This document shows positions 15,358-25,892 of a stretch of DNA of 43,707 bases, in pieces (within the stretch, counting starts at the first letter, position 1; each line of letters starts with the position of its first letter). The translations under genes and the position numbers were made by a program. The stretch is from a virus: the IMG/VR virus record IMGVR_UViG_3300030060_006398, positions 7,256 to 50,962 of that record; one strand, written 5' to 3'. The notes under the pieces were generated by a model. The model worked only from the letters and a program-made list of their open reading frames with translations, searched no databases and was not told the DNA's origin.

Positions 15358-18282
15358 ATGCCTGAATTAAAACGTACCTTCACCGGGGGTAAAATGGAAA
15401 AAGATCTCGATGAGAGAATTGTTCCAAACGGTGATTACAGAGAAGCTTTAAACATTGGGGTTGCAACTTCAGAAGATTCTGATGTGGGTGCTGCCCAAAA
15501 TATATTAGGTAATATAAAAGTTTCATCTGCAGTATCATCTAGAACTTATTCTGGTACTATATTTGGTAATGAGCATATCAACGGTTGGAATCCCAACTTT
15601 ACAACCCTTCAAAACGAACAACTAAAAACCTCCGCTGGTAAAGAAGGGTTTAACTATCATATCACACAAACAATAGATCCACAAACAGATATGTTGTATA
15701 GATTTATTCATACCGCAAATCCTTCAGAAGGTATTTGGATGGATCGTATAATTGAATATGATACCAGTAAAAACTTAGACGATCCTTGGGAAGACAAGGA
15801 AAGTGCTATAATGATAGATATATTTAAAGTAAGAGATATAATAACTAACCACGACTGTATATGCCCTGGTTCTAATAAATCAATGATACAAGTATCTAAA
15901 AACGTAAACCAGTTAAGATGGGGTATGCGTGTTGAAGGTACTGAAATAAATCCAGATGTTACAATAGAACATATAGATTATAATACTGGTTGGATAACTT
16001 TGTCTGAAGCTATATGGTCTGGTAATCCACCTAATCAAATACCACCTATACCTGGTAATTGTGTTCAATGTCAATACTGTAATACAAGTATAACTTTTTA
16101 TGGTGATAGAAACTTAGAGTTTGGTAATGTAGAAAAGCTACATAAAATAACAGGTGTAAATGTAATTGATGGTATGATATTTTGGACAGATGATGTTTCT
16201 GAGCCAAAAAAAGTAAATATAGAAAGATGCAAATCTGGATCAACACAATGTCCTATTGGTAGAGGTACAGATAAAATTGATGACTTTAATCAACATACGT
16301 TATTAATGGTAACACAAGATAACGAACTAGAAAGAGTTGATACATGTACTAAAGATGAATCGTTTTGTCCACCAATAGGTTGTATGGACGATGGTAATCA
16401 ACCTTGGTCTTTATACCCTGGTGATCCAAATGCTACACCACCAATACCTGGAACGCCTGCCATAACATTTGACCCAACAGCTTTGTTTCACGATCAAAGC
16501 ATGTGTTGTTATTTTAGTGGCTGTACTGATGACACTATAGATAGTGAAGGTAATTATTTATATTGTAACTACGATCCTAATGCTTGTATTGATGATGGAT
16601 CTTGTTGCGCTAAATGTGGTTGTACAGATCCAACAGCTTGTAATTATGATCCTACATATTGTCATGATGACGGTTCTTGTGTATATGGTGGTTGTCAAGA
16701 TGCTGAAGCAACAAACTATGATCCAAACGCTGAGTGTCATGATCCAAACGCTTGTATATATAAATATTCTTGTGCACCTAGCGGTTATCGAGATAATGAT
16801 TGCGATAGACTTGTGCCTGACACAGAGTCATTAGGAACTTTTGGTTTTACATACAGCACATATCCTACAAGTACAAATAACCCATATTATGATATAAACT
16901 TTTATGTTACTGATGGTTTAGAAGGAAGTACTTATCAAAACCTAGGTAATAACACTGTTGCTTTTGGTGGTCTTGGTAGAGCTTCTACAGTTAGAGGTAC
17001 TACTAAGATGGCTGGTATACTTAAAGGTGCTTGGTTATACGGTGAGTCTGGTAATAAAAACTTAGCAATAGGTAGTTTAGCTATTCAAGAAGAAATACCA
17101 AATGTAACTTGGAACGATCCTGGTGATCCTGGTTCAACAGATGGTGAGTGTACTTATCCAATTGATCTTAACGACTACACATTAGGTTACAATATAGATA
17201 GATCTTGTAAGTATATAATAATAGGTGGTGTTTGGCGTAATATAGATGGTAAAAATTATAACGATTGGAATACTAATAATAAACTTGGTTATGACTTTGA
17301 TTTAACAACGGGTGCTAATTCATCTACACATCCTGGTCCTGGTTATTGGCCAACATCACAACATAAATATAGAGATGTTACCGGTATCGCATACTGGCCT
17401 TGGGAAATGTTTGAAAGTTCTGTTTGTTTTGGTGATTGTCCAAATACTTATATAGGTCAAGCATTAGGTTCTGCTGGTTATCAATTTGGTGGTAACACGT
17501 ATACAGATATGGTTAACTGGCTAAGAGATAATGGTTACGATGGTAATGGTCCAAGTATCGGTGCACAATTTGGTGGTAATGATCCTGTGGCTGGTCAAAT
17601 TAACCACTTATACCAAGAGTATCATGGTCTAGGAGCTTTCATGGGTACTATGACAGCTAGTGATTTTAAAACTTGGGTAATAAATGGAAGACCACAAACA
17701 GGGCCACAGCCTAATGGACCAAACATTAACTATAATGATGTAATGTGGCCTGGTGCTTGGTTTGGTGGAAATACAAACTCAGGAGATCCTATATATAATT
17801 ATGGTTCTTATCCAGAGGTTAATATTAGCGATGACATGGCAACTCTTTGGAGTAAAGTAACAAATAATGGTATTGGTTGGGCTGTAAACGGTGCTGGTGA
17901 TTTACCTATTCTTGGTGAGTGGATATTTGGAGATAATGCTTGTGGTTGTGATAATTGGAATTTAAACCCAACATGTGTTGTAGATCCATTAGGTCCTTAT
18001 GATAGTTTAAATGATTGTCAAAACTGTGCTACTTGTGGTTGTAACCCAAACAATGTATCTTATGAGTGTGTAAAAGGTAGCTGTGTACAAATAGCTGGAC
18101 TTGGCGGTCAATACTCAACACTAGCGCAATGTCAAGCGGTTTGTATACCAAACGTTGGGGCTTTTATAACAGATCTTGGAGGTGGTGGTAATATTGGCAC
18201 TAGTACAGGTACTCCGCCTAGTACGCCTAACAATGATATTCCTACTACAGATAATAATATGAATAACAATATGTATACTTAA
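15358..18282 (+). CDS. N-terminal half of a split tail-hub (stabilisation-type) protein with Cys-rich modules
   Basis: This 974-residue protein begins with the marine-phage hub signature RTFTGGKMEKDLDERI, then PNGDYREALNIGV and VGAAQNILGN (to about 52). The hub core continues with KITGVNVIDGMIFWTDDV and SEPKKVNIERC (263-290). From about 388 to 472 a Cys/Asp-rich module appears (GCTDPTACNYDP type, CIDDGSC). A large Gly/Asn/Trp-rich part follows, and two Cys motifs near the end (YECVKGSC ... LAQCQAVC, 902-929) resemble those in the next gene. The usual continuation (LEKHMSVIRKGP) is in the next reading frame, so I read this as half of a split protein. It probably forms the tail hub below the adaptor. 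The next gene starts two bases after the stop. Confidence 0.6.
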   Translation: MPELKRTFTGGKMEKDLDERIVPNGDYREALNIGVATSEDSDVGAAQNILGNIKVSSAVSSRTYSGTIFGNEHINGWNPNFTTLQNEQLKTSAGKEGFNYHITQTIDPQTDMLYRFIHTANPSEGIWMDRIIEYDTSKNLDDPWEDKESAIMIDIFKVRDIITNHDCICPGSNKSMIQVSKNVNQLRWGMRVEGTEINPDVTIEHIDYNTGWITLSEAIWSGNPPNQIPPIPGNCVQCQYCNTSITFYGDRNLEFGNVEKLHKITGVNVIDGMIFWTDDVSEPKKVNIERCKSGSTQCPIGRGTDKIDDFNQHTLLMVTQDNELERVDTCTKDESFCPPIGCMDDGNQPWSLYPGDPNATPPIPGTPAITFDPTALFHDQSMCCYFSGCTDDTIDSEGNYLYCNYDPNACIDDGSCCAKCGCTDPTACNYDPTYCHDDGSCVYGGCQDAEATNYDPNAECHDPNACIYKYSCAPSGYRDNDCDRLVPDTESLGTFGFTYSTYPTSTNNPYYDINFYVTDGLEGSTYQNLGNNTVAFGGLGRASTVRGTTKMAGILKGAWLYGESGNKNLAIGSLAIQEEIPNVTWNDPGDPGSTDGECTYPIDLNDYTLGYNIDRSCKYIIIGGVWRNIDGKNYNDWNTNNKLGYDFDLTTGANSSTHPGPGYWPTSQHKYRDVTGIAYWPWEMFESSVCFGDCPNTYIGQALGSAGYQFGGNTYTDMVNWLRDNGYDGNGPSIGAQFGGNDPVAGQINHLYQEYHGLGAFMGTMTASDFKTWVINGRPQTGPQPNGPNINYNDVMWPGAWFGGNTNSGDPIYNYGSYPEVNISDDMATLWSKVTNNGIGWAVNGAGDLPILGEWIFGDNACGCDNWNLNPTCVVDPLGPYDSLNDCQNCATCGCNPNNVSYECVKGSCVQIAGLGGQYSTLAQCQAVCIPNVGAFITDLGGGGNIGTSTGTPPSTPNNDIPTTDNNMNNNMYT
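16519..16773 (+). repeat. Cys-rich GCTDPTACNYDP-type module in hub protein
   Basis: Residues 388-472 contain three imperfect units with the pattern C-x-D/Y-DPxA-C-x-DDGSC, for example GCTDPTACNYDP and CIDDGSC. The unit is typical of marine Bacteroidota surface proteins. It is likely disulphide-rich, and its aspartates could bind calcium. Confidence 0.75.
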
Positions 18283-18283
18283 T

Positions 18284-21200
18284 ATGAAAAAGAGTTCACC
18301 TTTAAAATACGATGCGCCAATGCAAGGTGGTAGTTCAACATATACACCTTTAGATACTAGCACTTCAACGGTAGCTTCGGATAGTTCATACGCTGCAAAA
18401 TCAAGGCCTTCTACCGGTGACTGTCCTGTTTTTCCAACGTTATGTAATCCTGTTTTTGTATTAGAAAAGCACATGTCCGTTATAAGAAAAGGACCTACTA
18501 TGCCACCTACACTTGAAATGCAAAGTGTTAAAGAAGAGACAGCTGCAGTATCTGGTGATCCAGCGAGAGGTAAAGTTAGTGCTAAATTTAGTGGTGAAAG
18601 AATGTGGGGTTCTTGGAACTTTTGTAACTTTCCACAACCTTGCAACGTTAGTTATTCACCTAACACAAGAGGTACAGCGTTTGACGCTGAAGATATAAGT
18701 TTGTTTTACCACCCAGATAAAACACATAAAAAACAAGGTGACAGACTTGTTATACCTATAGATATTAGTCAAACAGGTGAAGACTGGAGTGTAAATGATA
18801 AATTAAGAATAGAACACGAATACACTGATTCTTTAGGCTTTGTTAAAATAGCTGTAGCTACAGTTAGTATTGACGGTGTAGATTATATAGGTAAACCTTC
18901 TAGTGGTAGTACACTAACTGGTTATTCACAACTACCACAATTAGTAGCGCAAGGTTTAGCGCCTGGTGATTGTAACGGTATATGGGGTACTTACTCTGGT
19001 AATACTGATAGATACGTTTATACAACTATAATTACTATTACTGGTACTTTTCCTAAATATCCAGTAAAAGATGATTTTGGCATGCCTACTGGTGAAGATA
19101 TTTACAATGTAAATCTTATTCAGGATCCACCAATGTTTCAAAAGAAGTTTCCTAGATTTGCTTATAGATATAAATATGAAGATGGTGAATACTCTGTATA
19201 TTCGCCTTTTTCAGAAATAGCTTTTATACCAGAAACATTTGATTATCTACCTAAAAAAGGTTATAATCTAGGTATGGAAAACGCTTTAAGAACATTAAGA
19301 ATAAAAGATTTTATACCTAAAGATATACCAGAAGATGTTATACAAGTTGATATACTTTACAAAGAGTCAAACTCACCTAACGTGTATACTGTTACATCTG
19401 TAAAAAGAGATGATTTACCTCAAGATGGTTTATCAACAAAACCTTGGGAAACACCTGGTACTGGAGATAACTTCGGTAATTATAAAGTAAAATCAGAACT
19501 AATACATCAAGTCGTACCGTCAAATCAATTACTAAGACCTTGGGACAATGTTCCTAAAAGAGCAAGAGCACAAGAAATAACAGCTAATAGATTAATATAC
19601 GCAAACTACGTACAAAACTATAATGTTAAAGATAAGTTTAACGACACCGTTGTACCTAAGTTTTCTACAATGGTAGAGCAAATAGATCACTCTTTAAACA
19701 CTACAGCCGCTGCAGGCCCAAAACTAGGTGAACCTGCTAAGTCGTTAAAATCAATGAGAACATACCAGCTTGGTATTGTATATAGAGGTAGATATGGTAG
19801 AGAAACACCTGTACTAACAGATAAAACAGGATCTTTTAAAATTGATAAAGATTATGCTGTAACTCAAAATAGATTACAAGTACAAATGAATTCTAACCCA
19901 CCTTACTGGGCAGAGTCTTATACTTTCTACATAAAAGAAACTTCTAACGAATACTATAATTTAGCAATGGATCGTTGGTACGATGCAGAAGACGGTGGTA
20001 TATGGTTATCTTTTCCATCAGCTGAAAGAAATAAAATATCAGGACGTTTAGGAGATGAATCAACAACAACACTTATACTAAAGAAACAACATGATTCACA
20101 TGTGTTTACTGGTGAAAAAATAAGATACAAAGTTTTAGCAGTTCAAGATAATGCACCTACGTTTATAAAAACAGATCTTAAATATTGGGGCTCGCTACCT
20201 ATGTGTTTACCGCCTCCTGGTTGGGGTGATATTGGTAATTGGGATTCTGGTATGTTTTATCCATCAGGCCTTCCTTTACCTAACCGTATGTTTATTGATA
20301 TTATAGCTGAATATTGGGATCAGTCTGTAATGAGATCTTTAAGTGGTAGAGATGGTGCTCAAATAAGAGTAATACAAAGTGCTGGTCAAGCGTCTGCTTA
20401 CAACTCTGGTATGACAGATTCTACTAATAAATCAAACTGGTATAATGTTGCTAATATAGAGTATATTGGCGCTCCACCACAAACTTTTGAAGAGGCTATT
20501 GAAGATCCAGACACTGGTGTGGTAACAACAACTGAGGTTGAAGAATCTGGTGGTCCAGTTCAACTTGTTAGAGTTAGTTTAGAAAAAGCTTTTGGTGAAG
20601 ACGTTGGTTTTGCTAAACCAGAATACAATGATTATTTTAATCAACCATCTAACTCTATTTTAGATAAAGGCATATCAATAGAAGCAAGAACAAAAGATGT
20701 AAAAGATAAAGCTCAATTTGAAGGAAGATTTTTTGTAAAAGTATTAAGAGATTTTAATATAGAGCAAAACATTGTAAATCCTCAACAAGAGTTTTCTGAA
20801 AAATACCAAGTATTAGAAAGTAAAGATTTAAGATATATAGCTGCTGCTCATCCAGGTCTACAAGACTGGAACAATAGTTCTACTTATTTTGTAAGCATTG
20901 GTCAGGAAGATATAAGTTCATTTGGATTAGCTGGATCAAAGTTAGCTGAAGTTAGTAGTTTGTCAGAAATACATGCTAATAAAGGTTGTCATTATTTAGA
21001 TATTAGCGGCGCTGCTCAAGTAACACCTGCAGCTGGTGGTCCTGGTAATAGATGGCCTATGGGTCCTGGTGATCAAACAGATGGTACTTATGGACCGAAC
21101 GTTTCATCTTTTTACTGGGGAACAAAATACGCTGACTTTTTAGACAGTAGTAACGAGTGGCCAGATGAACAGCCTGTTAGCACACAGTATGATTGGCCTA

Positions 21201-24200
21201 GTTATGGTGTTGGTTCTTGGAATCCTTATATGTGTTATAATGATTGTGATGGTAGCGGTCAACCTGCAGCTGGTCAAATGTATGCTCACAATATAATTGG
21301 TAACACAACACCACATCCTTATCATTCTGGTACAACTCCTTCAACGTTAGGTTCAAGAAAAAGAGATGTTAGTAAAAATGGTATTGTACATTTGCACGAG
21401 GCTATAAGTTTTTTTGCAACACTACCCCTAAACAATTACGATCCAGGATCTACTTTTGGTAATGACCACTCTTATCTTGATGGTGCAAACCCTTATAATT
21501 TACCAGCTATATGGGGAGATCAAAGCGATTTACTAACAACACCTCCAGTTTGGAAGTCTGGTACAGCTGAAAAATTAAGAGAAGACTGGTATTATTTATG
21601 GAGAGGTAGAGATGTGAACAAAGATGAAAGATGGCCACTAGGTAGATTTCATCCTAATAGATGGATAATAGATAAAGCTGGTGCAGCTAAAGGTTATTCT
21701 GGTAATGGTGTTTGGGACGATGGTAACGTTGGCTATATGGATGTTTCTTATTGGGGTATAGGTAAAGAAACAGAATATAATAGAAAGCAAAACCACGCTG
21801 AATTATTTGGTCTTAATCACCCAACAGAAGTGTCTTTTGCTAACGCAATAAGTACAGTTGGTACTCAGTTTAGATTTAAACAAGATCCAGATCAAGTAGT
21901 TTATACTATAACAAATGTAGAAGTAAACGATAATGTTTGGAATTATGAAGTTTTTCATGGTGGATACGGAACAACTAACGACGATGGTAAGACATGGAAC
22001 GGAGGTAGTCAGTTAGGTAGAAAACATCCACCTGTATGGGGAGGTGAAGATGCAGATTCACCGCTTTACGGTGGTAAAGCTTTTATATCTGATTTATTTA
22101 GTAAATCTAAAAAACTAACTGGTGGAGCTCCATATAACAAAAGAATAAGATTTACATTAACATTAGATAAAATAGTAGGTAGAGAAGGTGGTTCAGGTTT
22201 TCATCCTATAACTAATCACGTAGACGCGGCTGGTGTTTCAAATATAAAGAGTGGTAGAGGTTATTATGCTACTGATTGCTCATCTGGTCATGTTACAACA
22301 GCTAAAGGTGGTACACCACCAAACCATGAGTTTTTTAATTTAAACAGCTATTGGAATGCAGCTGATAATGCTGGTGGTGGGTTTAGCTCACAGCCAGATG
22401 ATATTAGTGATACTTTTTACACAAATAATCCAGATGCTTATATTGGTTTACATGAAAGAGGATTAAACGAAACAACTATAGAGATTGTTACACCTTACAG
22501 AGGTGACGAAGGTGAAAGTGAAAGAATGAGTACTAATCCTGCTGTATGGGAAACAGAACCTTCAGAAGATGTTGGATTAGATATATACTATGCGGCTAGT
22601 CCTACGTACCCTGTAAAAATACAAAGATTTAGACAAGAAACAGATAAGTTATTTGATGCCTCTGGTTATCCTGATTACTATGGCGCTAATTGGTATGATT
22701 ATGGTCTTAGAGGTGAAGAAATAATACCTGTTGGCTCTGATTTTGAGCCATTAAATAATTCAATATCAACAGTTCCTGCCGCTGCTAAAATATGCGCGGT
22801 ACAAAACAATACTATATGGTTAAAACCAATAGCTGGTAGTGGTGTAGATTCTGCTTTTCAAGATGTAAATGGTAATGATATAAACATAGATTTAGGTTGT
22901 CAAATAAAAATATCACATCAAGGTGAAGGTACATATTATGGCGCTGCTTATGATAGAGAAGAAATATATCTTGAAGTAACAAAACAATTAGCTAAAAATG
23001 CTTATCAAGTAGAAATAAATACACATGCTGCAAAAAGACAATTAGGTTATTTTAATTGTTATTCATTTGGTAATGGTGTTGAATCTAACAGAATAAGAGA
23101 TGATTTTAATGCTGTTCAAATAGATAAGGGAGTTAAAGCTTCAGCACCTTTAGCAGAGCAGTATAAAGAAGAAAGAAAAGGTAGTGGCTTAATATTCTCT
23201 GGTATATACAATTCTACTAGTGGTATTAATAGAACTAATCAATTTATACAAGCAGAACCTATTACAAAAGATTTAAACCCTGTAAACGGTTCAATACAAA
23301 AACTACATACTAGAGATACAGACTTGTTAACGTTTTGTGAAAACAAAGTATTTAAAATATTAGCTAAAAAAGATGCTTTGTTTAATGCTGATGGCAATAC
23401 TAATGTAACTTCTAATCAAGCTGTTCTTGGACAAACAATACCATTTACAGGCGAGTATGGTATATCTAAAAATCCTGAGTCTTTTGCATCAGAATCATAT
23501 AGAGTTTATTTTGCTGATAAAGCAAGAGGAGCTGTATTAAGATTATCAAGAGATGGTTTAACTCCTATATCTGAAGCGGGTATGAGAGATTGGTTTAAAG
23601 ATAATTTAAGATTTGCATCTTCTATTATAGGTAGCTACGACGATAGAGAAGACCAATACAATATTACTGTAGAAACTAGAGATCAAGATGGTAATGACAA
23701 GGCTTATACTTTAAGCTGGGTTGAATCTAAAAAAGGTTGGGTTAGTTTTAAATCTTTTATACAACAAGGTGGTATTAGTCACAAAAACATTTACTACACT
23801 TTCCCTTCTAATAAATACAATTATAGAAATTATGAAGATCCATGGGGTGTTAATTATTATTCTCCTGGTCAAGGTAGAGCTGAAACATGGCAACATCATT
23901 TAGATTTAATTATAAAAAGAGATGTACAAATTTCTTCATCTTCAGCTAATAATATAATTGTTGTTTCAAACGGTTTAGGAACTTTAGTACCTGGTATGAA
24001 CGTAGAAGGAAATGGTATATATATAGATACTATAATAAACGAAGTAACTTGTACTGGTCAAACTTGTACTGTAAAATTAAACAAAGCTGCTTGGGTAGAA
24101 AATGGAAACGTTATAACTTTTACTACAGCAAGAAATAGTTTTTATGGTAACAATGAACATTATTCTTCTGTTAAAGTATTGTTTAACAAAGCACAGGGTA

Positions 24201-25891
24201 TTGTAAAAAGATTTAAAACGTTAGATTACGAGGGTACTCAAGCTAAAATAATACGAAGAGATAATAATAATCATATATTAGAAGGCCAAAATCTTGGTCA
24301 AATATACTACGATAACGTTGCTAAAAAAGGTTGGTATGTAGAAAATATGTTTACTGACATGCAAGAAGGTAGAGTACCTGAGTTTTTAGACAAAGAAAAC
24401 AAATGGTATAACTTTATTAGAGGTTACGAAGATGCTGGTAAACACGATGAAATAGATACTAGTGAGTTTTCATTACAAGGTTTAGGAAGAGCTGATGTTG
24501 GAGAAGAACCACCTCCGCCACCACCACCTCCACCACCGCCAAACTTCACATTTGATTGTATTGATGGTAATTGTAAAGTTAATCCTACTGGTAACGGTCA
24601 GTACAACGACTTAGCAACTTGTCAAGCTAATTGTGGTCAAGTACAGCCTTCATTTGACTGTGTTGATGGTGATTGTATAGATCCAGGTACTGGCATGGGT
24701 CAATACACAACATTAACAGATTGTGAAGATCAATGTGGTAATATTCCACAAACATGGGATTGTGTAGACGCAGGAACAAGTAACGCTCTCTGCGTAGAGC
24801 GATATGATGGTAGTGGACAATTTACTAACCTTGGTGATTGTTGGAACAACTGTAGTAATCAAGTTATATCATTCAACTGTGTATTGTATCCTGCAAATAC
24901 AGCCCCTGATTACTACACTGTAGATACTTATTTATGTGAAGATCCTGGTGATGGTAGTGGTACTTATACTAGTATGTCAGCTTGTCAAAATGCTTGCGTT
25001 GCACCTGAAGATACTTATGATTGTATAGCTGGTCAAGGATGTACTATTAATACAAATGGCACTGGTTTTTACACTGGACCTACAGCATTACAAGATTGTA
25101 CTGATGATTGTAATCATTATTGTGATTTATCTGCTGGTGGTTTAGGTTGTAATCAACAAGGCGTTGGTACTCACGTTGGCTCGTCTTGCGATCCAGCTAC
25201 TTGCAGACCTACGTCTAACAGTGAGACATATCATTTGTTCTGCCACTGGGATCAAGCAGGTAATTATGGTACATTGTATTATATTGATCAAACAACATTT
25301 GACAATCAATGTTTACCAGTGATTGGCCATGCGTCAGGACCTCAATTTAGTATAGATCCACAGTCTGCTTTTTATGTAGACTCAACTGGAGCTTGTTCTA
25401 GGTATATTGGCGCTTTAACTAATATGCCAACTCCTGTGGCAGGAGATTATATAACACAACCTGGTCCTTACAACAATCCGGTTACTTATTACTATGAGCC
25501 TACTGGTAATAATACTGGCTGTTTACTTCACCCTCATTACTCAAACCAAAACTATTACTTTGCTCCAACTCAAACTATGCCTAGTAGTTGTCAACAGTGT
25601 GATCCACTATTTGATCCTCCTAGTGGAGACGGAGGTTTTACTGATGGTCCTGAAGCTCTAGTACAACCTCCTCCATCTACAGACGGTAGATCTATTGATC
25701 CTGTTAAAGACAAAGGTAATTATAAAGGTGATACAGTTGTTGAAGTAAAAAATAAGCATCAAGTAACAGCAGAAATAAAACCTATAACGTTGGCTGAAGG
25801 ATCAATAACTAGAGAAACTGTTAGAAGAGATACAAGTAGTTTAAGGTCTTTTTCAGAAGATATTAACAGTGATAACCTAAGAACATATTAA
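18284..25891 (+). CDS. C-terminal half of split tail-hub protein with polyproline and Cys-rich array
   Basis: This 2535-residue protein starts MKKSSPLKYDAP (SPLK motif). The LEKHMSVIRKGP segment (about 59-71) normally continues the hub family begun in the previous gene. The core ends with RDWFKDNL, GSYDDREDQYNITV (from 1783), WQHH (1869-1872), TLDYEGTQA and GWYVENMFTDMQEG (from 2016). After a run of 11 prolines (2076-2086) comes an array of five Cys-rich units (2090-2276), then a 250-residue Cys/Pro-rich tail. Length greatly exceeds an ordinary hub. The structure implies tail-tip surface contact. The split could be a real two-subunit hub or a programmed frameshift; no obvious slippery site was found. 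Codon use is uniform with neighbours. Confidence 0.6.
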   Translation: MKKSSPLKYDAPMQGGSSTYTPLDTSTSTVASDSSYAAKSRPSTGDCPVFPTLCNPVFVLEKHMSVIRKGPTMPPTLEMQSVKEETAAVSGDPARGKVSAKFSGERMWGSWNFCNFPQPCNVSYSPNTRGTAFDAEDISLFYHPDKTHKKQGDRLVIPIDISQTGEDWSVNDKLRIEHEYTDSLGFVKIAVATVSIDGVDYIGKPSSGSTLTGYSQLPQLVAQGLAPGDCNGIWGTYSGNTDRYVYTTIITITGTFPKYPVKDDFGMPTGEDIYNVNLIQDPPMFQKKFPRFAYRYKYEDGEYSVYSPFSEIAFIPETFDYLPKKGYNLGMENALRTLRIKDFIPKDIPEDVIQVDILYKESNSPNVYTVTSVKRDDLPQDGLSTKPWETPGTGDNFGNYKVKSELIHQVVPSNQLLRPWDNVPKRARAQEITANRLIYANYVQNYNVKDKFNDTVVPKFSTMVEQIDHSLNTTAAAGPKLGEPAKSLKSMRTYQLGIVYRGRYGRETPVLTDKTGSFKIDKDYAVTQNRLQVQMNSNPPYWAESYTFYIKETSNEYYNLAMDRWYDAEDGGIWLSFPSAERNKISGRLGDESTTTLILKKQHDSHVFTGEKIRYKVLAVQDNAPTFIKTDLKYWGSLPMCLPPPGWGDIGNWDSGMFYPSGLPLPNRMFIDIIAEYWDQSVMRSLSGRDGAQIRVIQSAGQASAYNSGMTDSTNKSNWYNVANIEYIGAPPQTFEEAIEDPDTGVVTTTEVEESGGPVQLVRVSLEKAFGEDVGFAKPEYNDYFNQPSNSILDKGISIEARTKDVKDKAQFEGRFFVKVLRDFNIEQNIVNPQQEFSEKYQVLESKDLRYIAAAHPGLQDWNNSSTYFVSIGQEDISSFGLAGSKLAEVSSLSEIHANKGCHYLDISGAAQVTPAAGGPGNRWPMGPGDQTDGTYGPNVSSFYWGTKYADFLDSSNEWPDEQPVSTQYDWPSYGVGSWNPYMCYNDCDGSGQPAAGQMYAHNIIGNTTPHPYHSGTTPSTLGSRKRDVSKNGIVHLHEAISFFATLPLNNYDPGSTFGNDHSYLDGANPYNLPAIWGDQSDLLTTPPVWKSGTAEKLREDWYYLWRGRDVNKDERWPLGRFHPNRWIIDKAGAAKGYSGNGVWDDGNVGYMDVSYWGIGKETEYNRKQNHAELFGLNHPTEVSFANAISTVGTQFRFKQDPDQVVYTITNVEVNDNVWNYEVFHGGYGTTNDDGKTWNGGSQLGRKHPPVWGGEDADSPLYGGKAFISDLFSKSKKLTGGAPYNKRIRFTLTLDKIVGREGGSGFHPITNHVDAAGVSNIKSGRGYYATDCSSGHVTTAKGGTPPNHEFFNLNSYWNAADNAGGGFSSQPDDISDTFYTNNPDAYIGLHERGLNETTIEIVTPYRGDEGESERMSTNPAVWETEPSEDVGLDIYYAASPTYPVKIQRFRQETDKLFDASGYPDYYGANWYDYGLRGEEIIPVGSDFEPLNNSISTVPAAAKICAVQNNTIWLKPIAGSGVDSAFQDVNGNDINIDLGCQIKISHQGEGTYYGAAYDREEIYLEVTKQLAKNAYQVEINTHAAKRQLGYFNCYSFGNGVESNRIRDDFNAVQIDKGVKASAPLAEQYKEERKGSGLIFSGIYNSTSGINRTNQFIQAEPITKDLNPVNGSIQKLHTRDTDLLTFCENKVFKILAKKDALFNADGNTNVTSNQAVLGQTIPFTGEYGISKNPESFASESYRVYFADKARGAVLRLSRDGLTPISEAGMRDWFKDNLRFASSIIGSYDDREDQYNITVETRDQDGNDKAYTLSWVESKKGWVSFKSFIQQGGISHKNIYYTFPSNKYNYRNYEDPWGVNYYSPGQGRAETWQHHLDLIIKRDVQISSSSANNIIVVSNGLGTLVPGMNVEGNGIYIDTIINEVTCTGQTCTVKLNKAAWVENGNVITFTTARNSFYGNNEHYSSVKVLFNKAQGIVKRFKTLDYEGTQAKIIRRDNNNHILEGQNLGQIYYDNVAKKGWYVENMFTDMQEGRVPEFLDKENKWYNFIRGYEDAGKHDEIDTSEFSLQGLGRADVGEEPPPPPPPPPPPNFTFDCIDGNCKVNPTGNGQYNDLATCQANCGQVQPSFDCVDGDCIDPGTGMGQYTTLTDCEDQCGNIPQTWDCVDAGTSNALCVERYDGSGQFTNLGDCWNNCSNQVISFNCVLYPANTAPDYYTVDTYLCEDPGDGSGTYTSMSACQNACVAPEDTYDCIAGQGCTINTNGTGFYTGPTALQDCTDDCNHYCDLSAGGLGCNQQGVGTHVGSSCDPATCRPTSNSETYHLFCHWDQAGNYGTLYYIDQTTFDNQCLPVIGHASGPQFSIDPQSAFYVDSTGACSRYIGALTNMPTPVAGDYITQPGPYNNPVTYYYEPTGNNTGCLLHPHYSNQNYYFAPTQTMPSSCQQCDPLFDPPSGDGGFTDGPEALVQPPPSTDGRSIDPVKDKGNYKGDTVVEVKNKHQVTAEIKPITLAEGSITRETVRRDTSSLRSFSEDINSDNLRTY
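24509..24541 (+). repeat. Eleven-proline run (hub linker)
   Basis: Eleven consecutive CCN codons encode prolines 2076-2086. A stiff polyproline II linker would hold the following Cys-rich array away from the hub. Such a run also needs efficient EF-P-assisted translation. Confidence 0.9.
24551..25111 (+). repeat. Array of five Cys-rich units (DCxxGxC ... CxxxC)
   Basis: Residues 2090-2276 hold five related units of about 28-40 residues, such as FDCIDGNCKVN ... LATCQANC and FDCVDGDCID ... DCEDQC. Each has four cysteines in the order C-x4-6-C ... C-x3-C, except that unit 4 has a longer gap between the first two. Units diverge in spacing, so they are old duplications. A copy also sits at the end of the preceding gene (902-929). 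Confidence 0.75.
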
Positions 25892-25892
25892 T

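Noticed and set aside
18260-18286. Programmed frameshift joining the two hub halves
   Set aside because: The second frame is open only from 18263, giving a 20-base overlap with no slippery heptamer; two separate products are simpler. It is not excluded.
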